DNA from: Humulus lupulus
Taxonomy: Eukaryota; Streptophyta; Magnoliopsida; Rosales; Cannabaceae
Direction of reading: 5' to 3'
Assembly (NCBI RefSeq): GCF_963169125.1
Contig: NC_084796.1
Location: forward strand, 83,287,888-83,351,887
Length of the DNA: 64,000 nt
Shown: piece by piece, positions 46,912-57,432 of the stretch
How positions within the stretch are numbered: the first letter of the stretch is position 1
Layout: every line of letters begins with the position of its first letter
Notes under the pieces: model-generated
Told to the model about the DNA's origin: nothing
The model's database searches: none
Seen by the model: only the letters and a program-made list of their open reading frames with translations
Made by a program: the position numbers and the translations under genes

Positions 46912-48090
46912 TTGCATTTTTCCTATTTTCTTATATTTAAATAAATCTCTTCCATAAAATATGGTATCATCTTTTAGAGGAAAAGATCACAAACATAATT
47001 CAAATTTAAATTTTAAATTCAAAATTCAAATTAATGATCATCATTATCATCATCTTTTAAAAATTAATAAATCAAAACTCTTTTGACTTACCATTTTTAT
47101 TTTCTCCCACTTAAATAAAATAATTAATTTCAAAATTTTATTTATTATTGTTATATATACAGTTCAAAAATATAATATTTAAATAAATAAATAAATATAT
47201 TTTCAATCTTTAATAATTAATTCAAAATTAATTATTCAAACTTAATTATCATATAATTTAATATTTGACGCGAAGAATAAAATTCTTCTCAAATTTCCAA
47301 ATTACAATTTTTCTCTTGTATTAACTCTTTACCTTGATATGGTGTTGACAGAGCCACCCTAGGGACCCATGGACCTATAATTTCAAGCTCCAATAAATAT
47401 TGGATTATTAATCAAAGCTCTTTAATTAAATAATTATATTTGTTAATATCATGATTATTCCACTATAAATATGAGAAGATTGAATTCTTGATAATTATAG
47501 ACATATATTTACAGACTACTTTATTAAAGAATAAACTATCCATCGATATAATCATTAAATACAACTTTAATCCTCTATTGAAGGTTCATAATTAAAAAGG
47601 AATAAAATTATCGTTTTACCCTTTTAATTATATCTAGTTCCTAGTGTACCATTGACTTTACTAGTGAAGGTTGTGTCACAACAAGTTTAAGTTCCAAAAG
47701 TCAACCCTATAGGGAACCATTATTCACTCTATAAGAAGGTATAAATTCCATATATATTAAACTATATCCCCAACCATAGATATCATTGAATCCCCAAAAC
47801 AATTGTTCTCATCCTGATCATTGTAACAAACCTTAACGCATGAATCAAAGGATCAAATGACATATTTAGGAGGTCATAGCAACCTCAGGATTAAGATCAT
47901 CGTGTATATAATCATCGTTTGATGTGTTTGATTAATAATACGAAATAGTGTTTAAACAGGTATTAACAAAACACATCCGCTCCAGTGCTATATATCACAA
48001 TATATAAAGTACCTTCACTAAAGTATCCTACTACACTAGTGACCCGGATCTAGGTCACTTGTATTAATAATACTAGTGAACCGCGTTTAT
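46912..48090 (-). repeat. copia-Y 5' LTR, U3-side piece
   Basis: It continues the LTR broken at 39545 and is collinear with 25950-26640: the TAGGGACCCATGGACC block near 47363, the TCACTATTAAATAC-type segments, and the CTACACTAGTGACCCGGATCTAGGTCACTTGTATT block near 48030. It ends abruptly at about 48090 against the next LTR. Confidence 0.7.
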
Positions 48091-49979
48091 AGAAAGAACT
48101 CATCAACTAATTTAGATCAAGAACTTCGTAAGTTGTAAAAGAAGAAAATTTAAATCAAATCAACTTCAAGCCAACTCTCTTATGATTTCAACTAGAAAAA
48201 ATATAAGTGCTAAAATTTTAGAATGAAAAATAGAGAGAATGTAGAGTGTCTATTCCCATTAACAGTGTGTGGTTACAAAATTCTCCCAAAATTTCTCTCA
48301 CCCTTCCTAGATGAAGGAATGTCATATTTATAGTAGAGCACTAATGACTCTTAGTACACTATGGTCCCAGGGGACACGACCCTGCATATGCAATTTACAA
48401 GTGGTAGTGGTGCCAGGAGTGTGGTGGCCGGGTTTAGTGCATGCAGAGGGTTTCTTGGAGCACCTCAACTTCAATACTTGGATGTACCTCCACCACTAGT
48501 TTAGTACGTGTGTCAGAGATTGGTCGATGAGGACCACACCAGGTACCTTACTCGTACGACCACTACTTGTCTGGCGTGTATATCGTGTTCGCACTCTGAC
48601 TCCTCTTGGTTTGTAGGTACATTCCATATTTCTACGAGCTCCTCGAGCCATTAGTTTTTCCCTCTCAAGGTATCTTATTCCTAAGGTCTTCAAGTGCTGA
48701 AATCCCTATATGTTATTCCAAGATGCTTGGAAATCAAGAATCTCGCGAGATGACCCGCTAAAAATGAGACGAGAGGGGCCTCTCGACCCCAAGCTTATAT
48801 TCTAGGCACAAACTATAGCTCTGTAGGAATATAAGGTAGGGAACACAGGGGTGTTCTCATGAGGCCGTGGTGCGAGGCTAGGCTATGCGCGCAAGGCTGT
48901 GGCGCGCGCCCATGGCGCAAGGACGTTGGTGTGAGGTGAGGCTGCGCGCGCCAGGCTGTGGCGTCTCTTGAGGTGTGGTACAAGACATGGGCTGGTGGCA
49001 CGGCTGCACGTACGAGGCTCTGGCGTGTACATCGTGTCCGTACTCCGACTCCTCTTGATTTTAAGGTACATTCCATATTTGTGGGAGCACCTCGATCCAT
49101 AAGTTTTTATCCTCGCAAGGCACCTTATTCCTAAGGGCTTCAGGGATACCTAGCAATCAAGGACCATGCGTGATGGCCCTATGAAAATGAGATGAGAGGG
49201 GCCTATCGACCCCAAGTGCATATTCTAGGCACACAGTGTGGCTCTGTAGGCATATGAGGTGGGGACACGAGGTGTTCTCGCAAGGCTGTGGTGCGAGGCA
49301 AGGCTGCGCGCGCAAGGTAGTGGCATTAGACAGTGGTTGGAGGTGAGGTTGCGCGCGTGAGGCTGTGGTGCAAGACCGTTGTGCGAGACAAGGTTGCGCA
49401 CGTGAGGCTGTGGTGCGAGACTATGGCGCAAGACAAGGCTGCGCGCACGAGGGTGTGGTGCGAGATGGAGGTGCGAGACGAGGCATCGCACATGAGGATG
49501 TGGCATGCACCCATGGCGTGAGGCCGTTGGTGCAAGGCAAGGTTGCGTGCGCAAGGCTATGGCGCACGCCCATGCACGATACCGTTGGTGCGAGGCGAGG
49601 CTGTGTACGCGAGGTTGTGGTGTCTCGAGAGGTGTGGCGGGAGACATGGGCTGGTGTCGCGGCTGCCGCGCAAGGCTGTGGTGCGAGACGGGGTTAGACA
49701 AGTAGTGGGCACCTTGTGAGACCTTTGACGCGAGACCCTCAACGCCACTTGCAAAGGGTGACCTCACGACACCCTTGGCGAGAGCCTCGGCAGAAGACCC
49801 TTGGTGCCACTTGCGAGGGGTGACCTTGCATGGCACAAGGGTACATGGCACCTGGGCGCGTAGGGTTCTAGTCTTCAACGAGTTGCAAGGGTGTGTGGCA
49901 CCTGTATGGATGGCGATTTGGTCTGCAGTGTGGCCAAGGCCACGCGAGCTGCATGGGAGCGTGACTCCTAAGAGCTTCG
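48091..49979 (-). repeat. Tat-3-related LTR, minus orientation, with internal duplication
   Basis: The minus strand from 48091 matches the Tat-3 LTR 3' end (GATGAGTTCTT..., then the TCATCTAGGAAGGG and TTTATAGTAGAGCACTAATGACTC blocks near 48305-48350), lacking the terminal few bases. A segment of about 446 bp is present twice in tandem (about 48577-49022 and 49023-49330). Beyond it, 49260-49700 is a CpG-rich degenerate array of GTGCGAGGC and GGCTGTGGTGCGAGAC units. The junction with the Tekay RT lies near 49979. The frames in this region are repeat by-products. Confidence 0.65.
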
Positions 49980-50612
49980 CACTCAGTCTGAGAATACACC
50001 AGAATATCATCGATAAAGACGATCACAAACTGGTCCAAATAATCTTTGAACACCCTGTTCATCATATCCATGAAAGCGACAGGGGCATTAGTTAACCCAA
50101 ATGACATAACTAGAAACTCATAATGCCCATACCTAGTGCGAAAAACGGTCTTCGGTATGTCTCCCTCCTTAACCCTCAACTGATGATAACCAGAACGAAG
50201 GTCAATCTTAGAGAATACCGTCTTACCCTGCAATTGATCAAACAGATCGTCTATCCTTGGCAAAGGATACCGGTTCTTAATTGTCAGCTTATTCAGTTCC
50301 CTGTAGTCTATACACATCCTCAAAGAACCATCTTTCTTCTTTACAAACAGAACTGGCGCACCCCAAGGTGAAAAGCTAGGTCTGATAAAACCCAAATCCA
50401 ACAGCTCTTGCAGCTGTACCTTTAATTCTTTCAACTCAGCTGGGGCCATTCTGTATGGTGCTCTAGACACTGGCTCCGTCCCTGGGGCCAGTTCTATAAC
50501 GAACTCAATCTCTCTGTGTGGTGGCAACCCTGGCAAATCCTCTGGAAACACATCCAGAAACTCTCACTGGCACGACCTTAGTGGTATCAACCACACTGGC
50601 TAAGAATCCAAT
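49980..50612 (-). pseudogene. Tekay-1 reverse transcriptase, truncated
   Basis: The minus strand encodes the gypsy chromovirus [15 protein letters not shown] near 50525, [25 protein letters not shown] at 50370-50290, [27 protein letters not shown], and the catalytic FIDDILVYS at about 50010-49985. The frame is open from 50551. Just after the catalytic motif the sequence crosses into the LTR on the left, so the thumb, RNase H and integrase are missing. The N-terminus is separated from the protease by the LTR at 50613-52670. Confidence 0.87.
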
Positions 50613-52670
50613 TGTAACGACCCAAATTCGCTAATAAGGCTTAAGGGCCTTGATTAGTGTGCCAGGAGGGTAGGTTGGGATTTATGTGTGATTTTGTGAG
50701 TTAAATGCATGGTTATGATTTAAAGCATGTTATTTGGCTATTTGTTTAACTGAGATGCATGGCTATATTTTCTAGTATGCATGTAGGCCCGGATCGTGTT
50801 AGAAGGGCGTAATTGTAATTTTGACCATGTTGGGCATAACTGTATTGATATGTGATAATTGTATTCTGTGAATTGTACCGCGCGGGTGTGGTTTTACTAT
50901 TGTGATGCACGTGCTGAGACGGTCCTAGAGAGCTAGTTAACTTAAGAGTCACAACGGGATTTCTATACCCGGCTCGGGAGGAGCCTAGGGGTACCTCGGG
51001 AATTTTATGGTTAAGTTGAGATTTAGCAGGTAATGGTTATTGGAGATTTAGTAACCTGGGTAACCATTTGTTACTGCTGATAGTAACAAGTTTCAGAAAG
51101 AAAATGGTAGATATGAAATAGAAATGAAAGGACTTAAGTGCCCTTGAGGTTTAGTTGGGAAAGGATAGGCAAGGAGGGGCAAAATGGTCATTTGGTTGGG
51201 AATTAGATAAATGGAAGCTAGGTATATGGGGTACACGGTTTGGGCTTGGCATATATGTTGGGTTTTGATAAAATTAGAAAAAAAAAAGAAGAATAGAAAA
51301 GCTAGAAGAAGAAGAAGAAGAGGAGAAGGAGCTGAAATTTGGAGACTTGGAGATGGATCTAGGAAGCAAAGAATGAATTCTCCACTTGAGGTAAGAAGTT
51401 TTATGCAATTTAGGGCTTGTTTTCTGTTGTGATTTGAGGAATTTAATGCTTGAGTTAAGATTTTCATGGGTTTTGGTTTGAGTTGCTGAATTTGAGATCA
51501 AAGGTGTGAATCTTGGGTGTGTTGATGTTTTGATCTTGATTCTAGTGTTTATAGGGTGTTAGATTGTTCAAATGAGGTTTGGATTTGAGTTTTGGGGCTT
51601 GGGTACCTGCTTGGGATGATTTGGAGTGGTGTTAGCTCGGGGAAAACGCGGGGAGAAACCCAGAAATCTGGGTTTCGCGTTGGAGCGCCGCGGCCCTGTT
51701 CTTGGGCGCCGCGGCGTGAGGCTATTTCTGGGCAGGGGGAGGCTTCTGACTTGCTGGGCGCCGCGGCCCTCTTAGGTAGCGCCGCGGCGCTAGACCATTT
51801 TCAGGACTTGAAAGTTTACATTTTTGAGCTTTTGCTCCGGGGGTTCGGGGGATGTTTCCGATGATTTGTTTTAGGAATTTGGGAGTCCCGAGAGTGTGGG
51901 ATTGGTCCCGGGAAGCGGTTTTTGATCTGATTAGTGTTGAGGGATATTTCTTGTGTGTTGTGACAAGGTTATTGGTGAGGCTCGTGCTAGAGGACCGTGC
52001 TCGCGGCTTTGGTGCATCAGGAGGCTCGGAATACAAGAAAACCGTAACACCCGAGAATAGGGCAAGGCCCCACTGTGTGATTGCAGGGCATGGCCCCAGA
52101 TTGTATTATGTGCAAATGTTTAACCTTAAATGAATCATGATGTGTGTGTATGATTATTTCAAATGTACTATATGTGTGATTATACTGAAATGAACGGCAA
52201 GGGCCGAGAGCGGCGTAGGCCGGGTGCGGCAGCAGGGGCCGAAAGTAACACTCAGCACATGGGATGCTTATATTCAGGGTGGGACCCAAGGCACATGGGA
52301 TGCTTATATTCAGGGTGGGACCCAAGGGATACATGAGTTATCCTCGCAGTGAGAACCGAAACCCCAGGCATTGGTAAGGCCTCTGGGGCGGCATGGCCGT
52401 GCTTGTTTATTATGATGGTTTTCCTATTTATCAGTAAATTATGCCAGCAATATGAATTGCATATGTTATGTATTATTTGGGTTTTCTTGCTGGGCTTCGG
52501 CTCACGGGTGCTCCGTGTGGCAGGTAGAAGCAGGGACTGAGTCAACCAACCATGAGTACGGAGAGCGTGAAGCGACGCGTACATGTTCGGCCTGCCCGAC
52601 TGCTTTGGTTGGGGGTTTATTCGAAAAATGGCTGTAATAATCTATGATTTTATGATTTCTCAACCGTAAC
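50613..52670 (+). repeat. Tekay LTR (plus) inserted between protease and RT of Tekay-1, 3' end truncated
   Basis: It starts TGTAACGACCCAAATT and follows the layout of 57433-59654, including the GAGACGGTC block near 50918, the conserved TTGCTGGGCTTCGGCTCAC block near 52486 and the CAACCATGAGTACGGAGAG block near 52546. It stops about 300 bases short of the expected GGCGTTACA end. Compared with Tekay-2, about five codons of the target are missing at the junction. Two identical 33-base copies (CACATGGGATGCTTATATTC...) lie in tandem at 52256-52323. Confidence 0.8.
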
Positions 52671-54298
52671 CTTATTTCAAGATGTATTAAATCCCTAGCC
52701 CTCAATACAGAAATCATAGGAATACGAGGTCCATGCACAGTACCAACAAATACAAAAGGATCCTCACCCTCAGGCTCAAAGGTGACCATCTTCCTCCTGC
52801 AGTCAATGGTTGCCCCATACTTGGCTAACCAGTCCATACCCAGTATCATATCGAAGTCAGTCATAACTAACTCTATAAGATCCACTGACAACTCTCTGCC
52901 CTCTACCATCACTGGCAACGATCTGACCCACCTCCTGGATACAACCAGCTCCCCAGTGGGTAACAAAGTACCAAACCCCACAGCATAGAAATCACAAGGT
53001 CTACACAATCTATCAATAACGCTACTAGCAACAAAGGAATGTGTAGCACCAGAGTCAATCAATACATTATAAGTAGTTCCTGCACTAAGAAGCTGACCTG
53101 TAACCACTGAGGGGGAAGCCTCAGCTTCTGCTTGAGTCAGTGCAAACACTCGCGCTGGGGCCGAGCTGTCTGCCTTCCTGGGCTCTTCCTTTCTTGCCTT
53201 AGGGAAATCCTTCTTGAGATGACCCACTGCTCCACAAGAGAAGCAGGCCCTTGCTTTACACTCTCCCAAGTGATGCCTCTTGCATCTAGGACACGCGGGA
53301 TAAGACTTCCAGGCTTCACTGCCCCCAGGACGACCTATTGTAATACCACGAGGCCTTCTGTCAGGACCTGGAACTGGGAAGGTGTCAGGAACCTTCCTCT
53401 TCTGATCACTGGGGCCAACACCCCTACCAGAACCCACAAATGGAGGACCTGGCCTCCTGAAATCCCTTCTGGCTGCATTCTCACGCCACATCTTATTCTC
53501 TGCAGTTTCAGCTGTAAGTGCCTTCTCCACCACCTGTGCATAAGTAGTGACTCCTGCCACAGTGGTGATGCGCACATCTCGGGCTAACCTAGGCTGTAGC
53601 CCCTGTAGGAAATGCTCTCTCCTGGTCCCATCAGTGGGCACCAGCTCCTTGGCAAACTTAGCCAAACGGTCAAACCTTAAGGCATACTCGGTCACTGATA
53701 AGTTTCCTTGAAGTTGCCTCATAAATTCATCAGCCTTCGCCGCTCTAATGGCGTCATTGTAATACTTTTCATTGAACAGGGTCTGAAATTCCTCCCAGCT
53801 CAAGAGATTAACATCCTTGGTCTGGCCAACCACTTCCCACCAAATCCGGGCATCTTCCCGAAACATATAGGCAGCACAGGCCACCCTCTCATTACCAACT
53901 ACCCTCATAAAGTCAAGCATAATGGTAAGCATGCTCATCCATTGTTCAGCTTTGGTGGGATCAGCACTGCCTTCAAACACAGGAGGTTGCTGTTTCCTGA
54001 ACCGCTTATAAAGAGGTTCCAACCTGTTTTCAACCCCAGGCAGTGGCCCAATAACTGGCACCGACACAGAAGGTGCCTCTGCAACACTGGCTACCACTGG
54101 CACTTGTTGCTGTCTTAGGAGACGAAGCTCCTCTCCCTGTTTCAACACTATAGCCTGCAAATCATTAAACAACTACTGCCAGTTTGTAGGTGCTGGCTGT
54201 GGAACTTGAGATTGGTCATTCACTTGACCCTGACTGCTGTCATTATTCTGACCCTGACCATTCTGGCCAGCCGAGGTGCCTGTCTGTTCTGGGTTCAT
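52671..54298 (-). pseudogene. Tekay-1 gag and protease, one amber stop
   Basis: From ATG 54298 the minus frame is open to the LTR junction near 52671 apart from one TAG at 54175-54173, where Gln is expected. The Gln/Asn-rich N-terminus is followed by the gag capsid core at about 53990-53600 (W-M-S-M, FREDARIWWE, EEFQTLFNEKYY, TEYALRFDRLAKFA). The zinc region C-P-R-C...C-F-S-C-G-A-V-G-H lies near 53290-53215, with the last Cys replaced by Phe. The protease is at about 53090-52700 with active site VLIDSGATHSF and a later ILGMDWLAKYGA. This is the best-preserved coding stretch in the window. Confidence 0.88.
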
Positions 54299-54742
54299 TC
54301 TGTCACTGATACCTTACTGAAACAATAATCAATACGGCCAGTCAGGTAGTAATAACTAAACCTCTTGCCGCCTTACGGTCCAAGAGCAACAGACAATTAC
54401 CAAGTTCCACAGTCATTCAATATTCACAATCAGATACATGTTCATAGCATTCAGCACTCAGCATGTATCACATAATAACTCATAAACGACCATACTAATA
54501 AGCAGGTGCCAGCAATCTCAGTACTATTCAGTACACATTTGCTGAAGATATAGTATTTCAAGGCACAGGCTCAATATAGTATCTCATACACGTAGGTAAA
54601 GCATATATATTACATTTAAACAATTATACATGTAACCACATAAATAGTTACCAAACCGTGAGCCGAGCTTGTCTTCGGTGATGTGTGTACATAACCAGCC
54701 AGTCTATAGGAACCCTAACCTTGGCATTGCTCTGATACCAAC
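54299..54742 (-). other. Tekay-1 leader and primer-binding site
   Basis: The minus strand has TGGTATCAGAGC at 54740-54729, the complement of the initiator tRNA-Met 3' end, two bases from the adjacent LTR. The following CCAAGGTTAGGGTTCCTATAGA resembles the leader of Tekay-2 at 59673-59696, so this is a genuine Tekay leader, even though the LTR next to it is of Cassandra type. Confidence 0.85.
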
Positions 54743-55114
54743 TGTGACGCCCCACATCACTATGGCTACTTTCTGGAATGACGACTGGCCCTACAAACAA
54801 AGACAAGTCTTTCCAGAGTGCTTTGTCCTCACTCGCACACTTCCTGGGAAAACTTCCCAGGAGGTCACCCATCCCTAGATTACTCCAGGCCAAGCACGCT
54901 TAACCATGGAGTTCTCAAGTGATGGGCTACCGAAAAGAAGATGCACCTTCCTGATATAGGTAGTACCCATCAATCCATTTAAGCCCTCTTCGACTGTGTA
55001 GTCCCATACCTACACAGTCTTAGAATCATTACACTTGACCTTCCCCAGGCGGTGTGGGATTGCACAGCTTACCCGATCTTTCCCCTTACGGATCACGGGA
55101 TTTTGACTGTCACA
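54743..55114 (-). repeat. Cassandra-type LTR carrying 5S rRNA sequence
   Basis: This is 372 bp with minus-strand ends TGTGACAGTC and GGGGCGTCACA. It contains a 5S-rRNA-derived segment (54926-54852), the defining mark of Cassandra TRIM retrotransposons. It is directly followed on the minus strand by a Met-tRNA primer site and the Tekay-1 leader, and preceded by a Cassandra-like polypurine tract and internal domain. Confidence 0.85.
54852..54926 (-). other. 5S rRNA-derived promoter segment inside the LTR
   Basis: The minus strand reads CCCATCA...GAACTCC..GGTTAAGCGTGCTTGG...GGGATGGGTGACCTCCTGGGAAG, matching plant 5S rRNA from about position 33 to 107. The A-box (GTTAAGCGTGC) and C-box (GATGGGTGACCTCCTGGGAAG) are intact; the intermediate element is changed. 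The 5' and 3' ends of the rRNA are absent or diverged, so it is not a 5S gene, but RNA polymerase III could recognise it. Confidence 0.85.
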
Positions 55115-55186
55115 ATCACCCCCCCTTACGGGCCCGACGTCCCCGTCGGCCACACTTCCGGCTGGGTCAAGGCTCTGATACCAAGT
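55115..55186 (-). mobile_element. Cassandra-like internal domain (primer site to polypurine tract)
   Basis: The minus strand runs from TGGTATCAGAGCC (55183-55171) through a short GC-rich stretch to TAAGGGGGGGTGAT (55128-55115), right against the 5S-bearing LTR. About 70 bp with no coding capacity is the normal size for a TRIM interior. The LTR on its 5' side is not a second 5S LTR but the long Tekay LTR at 55187-57432. Confidence 0.75.
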
Positions 55187-57432
55187 TGTAACGCCCTGGC
55201 TACCCCAGAACAGTTACGGTGATCGGTGAACCGGAAATTTGACCCGCTACCCGAGTCCTTTGGTTAAAAACGTGATCTAGGTGTTATTAACAGGTTAAGG
55301 TGCAAAACCAGTAAAAAGGAAAGGGCACTTTTCATTAATTAAATAAACTGCTCATGAGCCTTTTAAAATGTTTACAAGTAGTTTGTAATACAAAAGAGTT
55401 GCTATAGTTCCAAAAATACAATCCCCGCCGGCCTAAGCGGCAAAAATAGGGTAAACCCCTAGTCCCTCTGAGAACTCCTTGACCGTGGCAGTCAAGCGGC
55501 CCTGTATGTACATCACACCGCCTAAGCTCTCCACTCAAGGCTGGCCAAGCTTTTCCTTTCCTTTACCTGCACCACATAGCACCCATGAGCCAAAGTCGAG
55601 CAAGAAAACACAATAAAGCATGATATAATATCAACAACGATTATAGTAACCATTCAGGACTATCAGTCCAACAAATAGGTGACAATAGCCAAAAGTCACA
55701 ATAATGAGCATCGCTCCCTCTAGCCGTGTGACGACAGGGTCACCAGGGCTTAATCGATAAGTGTTTCATTCATAAGTTTGCTTAGGACAGGTGCAAGGTG
55801 ATTAGTCACCAACATAACCTTCCTCACGACTCTAGAGTCGAAACTATGGACAACGTTCCTTAGCCTTGTGACAAACGGTCACCGGGGTCATATACCTTGG
55901 CTGTAATCATCTGGTCATAGACTAGGCAAGCACTTATATGTTCATCGACCTTAGGGTCGGTCCCGCATTAATGCCATAGAGCCATTCAATGCGTGATCGT
56001 CGACTTTAGAGTCGGTCCCTGACTAGTCAGTGTCTCAAGCAGGTAATCAGCGTTCACTAGCATTTAATATGCAATCCATGTCCACATATATCTATCAACA
56101 TGCCTCAATATCAAACCATGCATGTCATATACCTATACAGGGTGCAACTGTATTCATACACCGTTTTCTTACCTCAGATTCGAGCTAGAAAGATTAAAAG
56201 AATGGCCCGTGAGAACGATCAACCTTTAATCCTTTAGCGGTCACCTAATTAAAACCAAACATGAGACATCATTAATATTAATGATCATCATAGGTTCCCA
56301 CACCAATATCTAGCCTCCGGAAGATCAATCCCAACTAATCCAAGTAGTAGGAACAGTCCGGAGGCCTAAAACTAAGTTCCCGGGGTCAAAACGAGCAAAC
56401 GGGGCGAAAACAGGGCAAGGGATGCGGCCCTGGAACCTTGGGCCACGGCCCCTAGGGTTCCCAGAGGCAAGGGCCGCAGCGCCCAGCAGGCACAAAGCCT
56501 CCACCTGCTTCTTCAAACAAGGGCCGCGGCGCCTCAAGAACAGGGTCGCGGCTCTCCACCCTGGGCCATTCCCAACTGTGATTTTATCACTCCAAAGCCT
56601 CCAAAATCATACCCAAACATTCCCCAATCATCGAAACAAAGTTCCCAAGCTTCCCCATGCATCAAAACCCTCAAATCCCAAGGTTCAAACGAATTGGAAA
56701 CTCAACAATTCACAAAATCAATTTAAAGCTTAGAAACTCGGAAAACTCAAAACTTAAACCTCGATTACCTTCAATTGGGTTGTTTCCCGTCAAATCCTTC
56801 AGTTAAGAAGCTTCTAATCTTTCCTAGGATCGCTATACCTCAATCCTCGCTTGATTCTGACTCCTAGAACTCGAGATATCCTCGAATATGCTCAAACGGT
56901 AAAACGGGCTAACAAAAGGAAGAACGAGAGGTTTTCTTAACGTACGTTCTATCTGACAACTACTTCAAGCTTAAGTAACCTCAAATAAAACCTAGTGCTC
57001 AGGGTCCCGAAAACACCCCCAAGGAAATTATAGTCAAAACCTCCAAAATTTCACCTTGATCTCAAATATTCCCAATTTATCATCAAATGAACATTCCTAT
57101 TACCCCAAAATTGACCCCGTTATGACAAAACCGCTAATCCATCATATATGACCGTCTCATGCCGAATAACTCGAATATATCTCCATAATAATGGGATCTC
57201 ATTCATAAATCAGGTTATGCACCCAAATACACAAATTTACCCTCAATGGGCCAAATTATCAGATTAGCGTAATTATTTAAATGTGGACCCACATGCACGC
57301 ATATAACATCATATCATAATATAATTCACATATACACGCATAAACACATTTAATGGCATAATTAAACAGTTATGGCCCTCCCGGCCTACTAACCCGGCCA
57401 TTAAACCATTATAGGGAATCCGGGGCATTACA
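55187..57432 (-). repeat. Tekay-type LTR (divergent subfamily), adjacent to the Cassandra interior
   Basis: It is 2246 bp; minus-strand ends are TGTAATGCCCCGG and CAGGGCGTTACA. Layout and size match the other Tekay LTRs (the TTGCTCGACTTTGGCTCATGGG block near 55575-55600, the GAGACGGTC block near 57150), but sequence identity is lower. Its 3' end meets a Met-tRNA primer site after three bases. Its 5' end lies against the next element at 57433. Confidence 0.8.

Larger units (their letters stand above)
25271..48090 (-). mobile_element. copia-Y: minus-strand Ty1/copia element, split by nested insertions
   Basis: Read on the minus strand the order is complete: 5' LTR (pieces at 46912-48090 and 38458-39545), primer site 38443-38454, leader (37346-38442 and 30135-31008), gag 30134-29740, pol to 26894, polypurine tract 26893-26881, 3' LTR 26876-25271. 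The two LTRs are collinear over most of their length. CACTA-like DNA separates the leader halves, and Tat-3 separates the 5' LTR halves. That the pieces belong to one insertion is inference from order and orientation. The right end is truncated, so no target duplication can be checked. Confidence 0.65.

Noticed and set aside
48813..49865. Long minus- and plus-strand frames rich in Arg, Ala and His
   Set aside because: They are low-complexity translations of the LTR minisatellite, and several phases are open at once as expected for repeats.
51211..51501. Lys/Arg-rich or Ser/Phe-rich frames near the GAAGAAGAAG tract
   Set aside because: They come from a purine-rich microsatellite within a Tekay LTR.
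54669..54893. Protein-coding frames across the 5S-bearing LTR on both strands
   Set aside because: They overlap conserved non-coding LTR and rRNA-derived sequence and have no domain.
54852..54926. Genuine 5S rRNA gene
   Set aside because: Only the central part of 5S is present and it sits inside a TG...CA LTR with a primer site beside it, the known Cassandra arrangement.
56325..56733. Pro/Arg-rich frames on both strands
   Set aside because: They fall in a GC-rich block of the Tekay LTR that recurs in other LTR copies (near 14520-14690, 51670-51800, 58380-58560) without a conserved frame.
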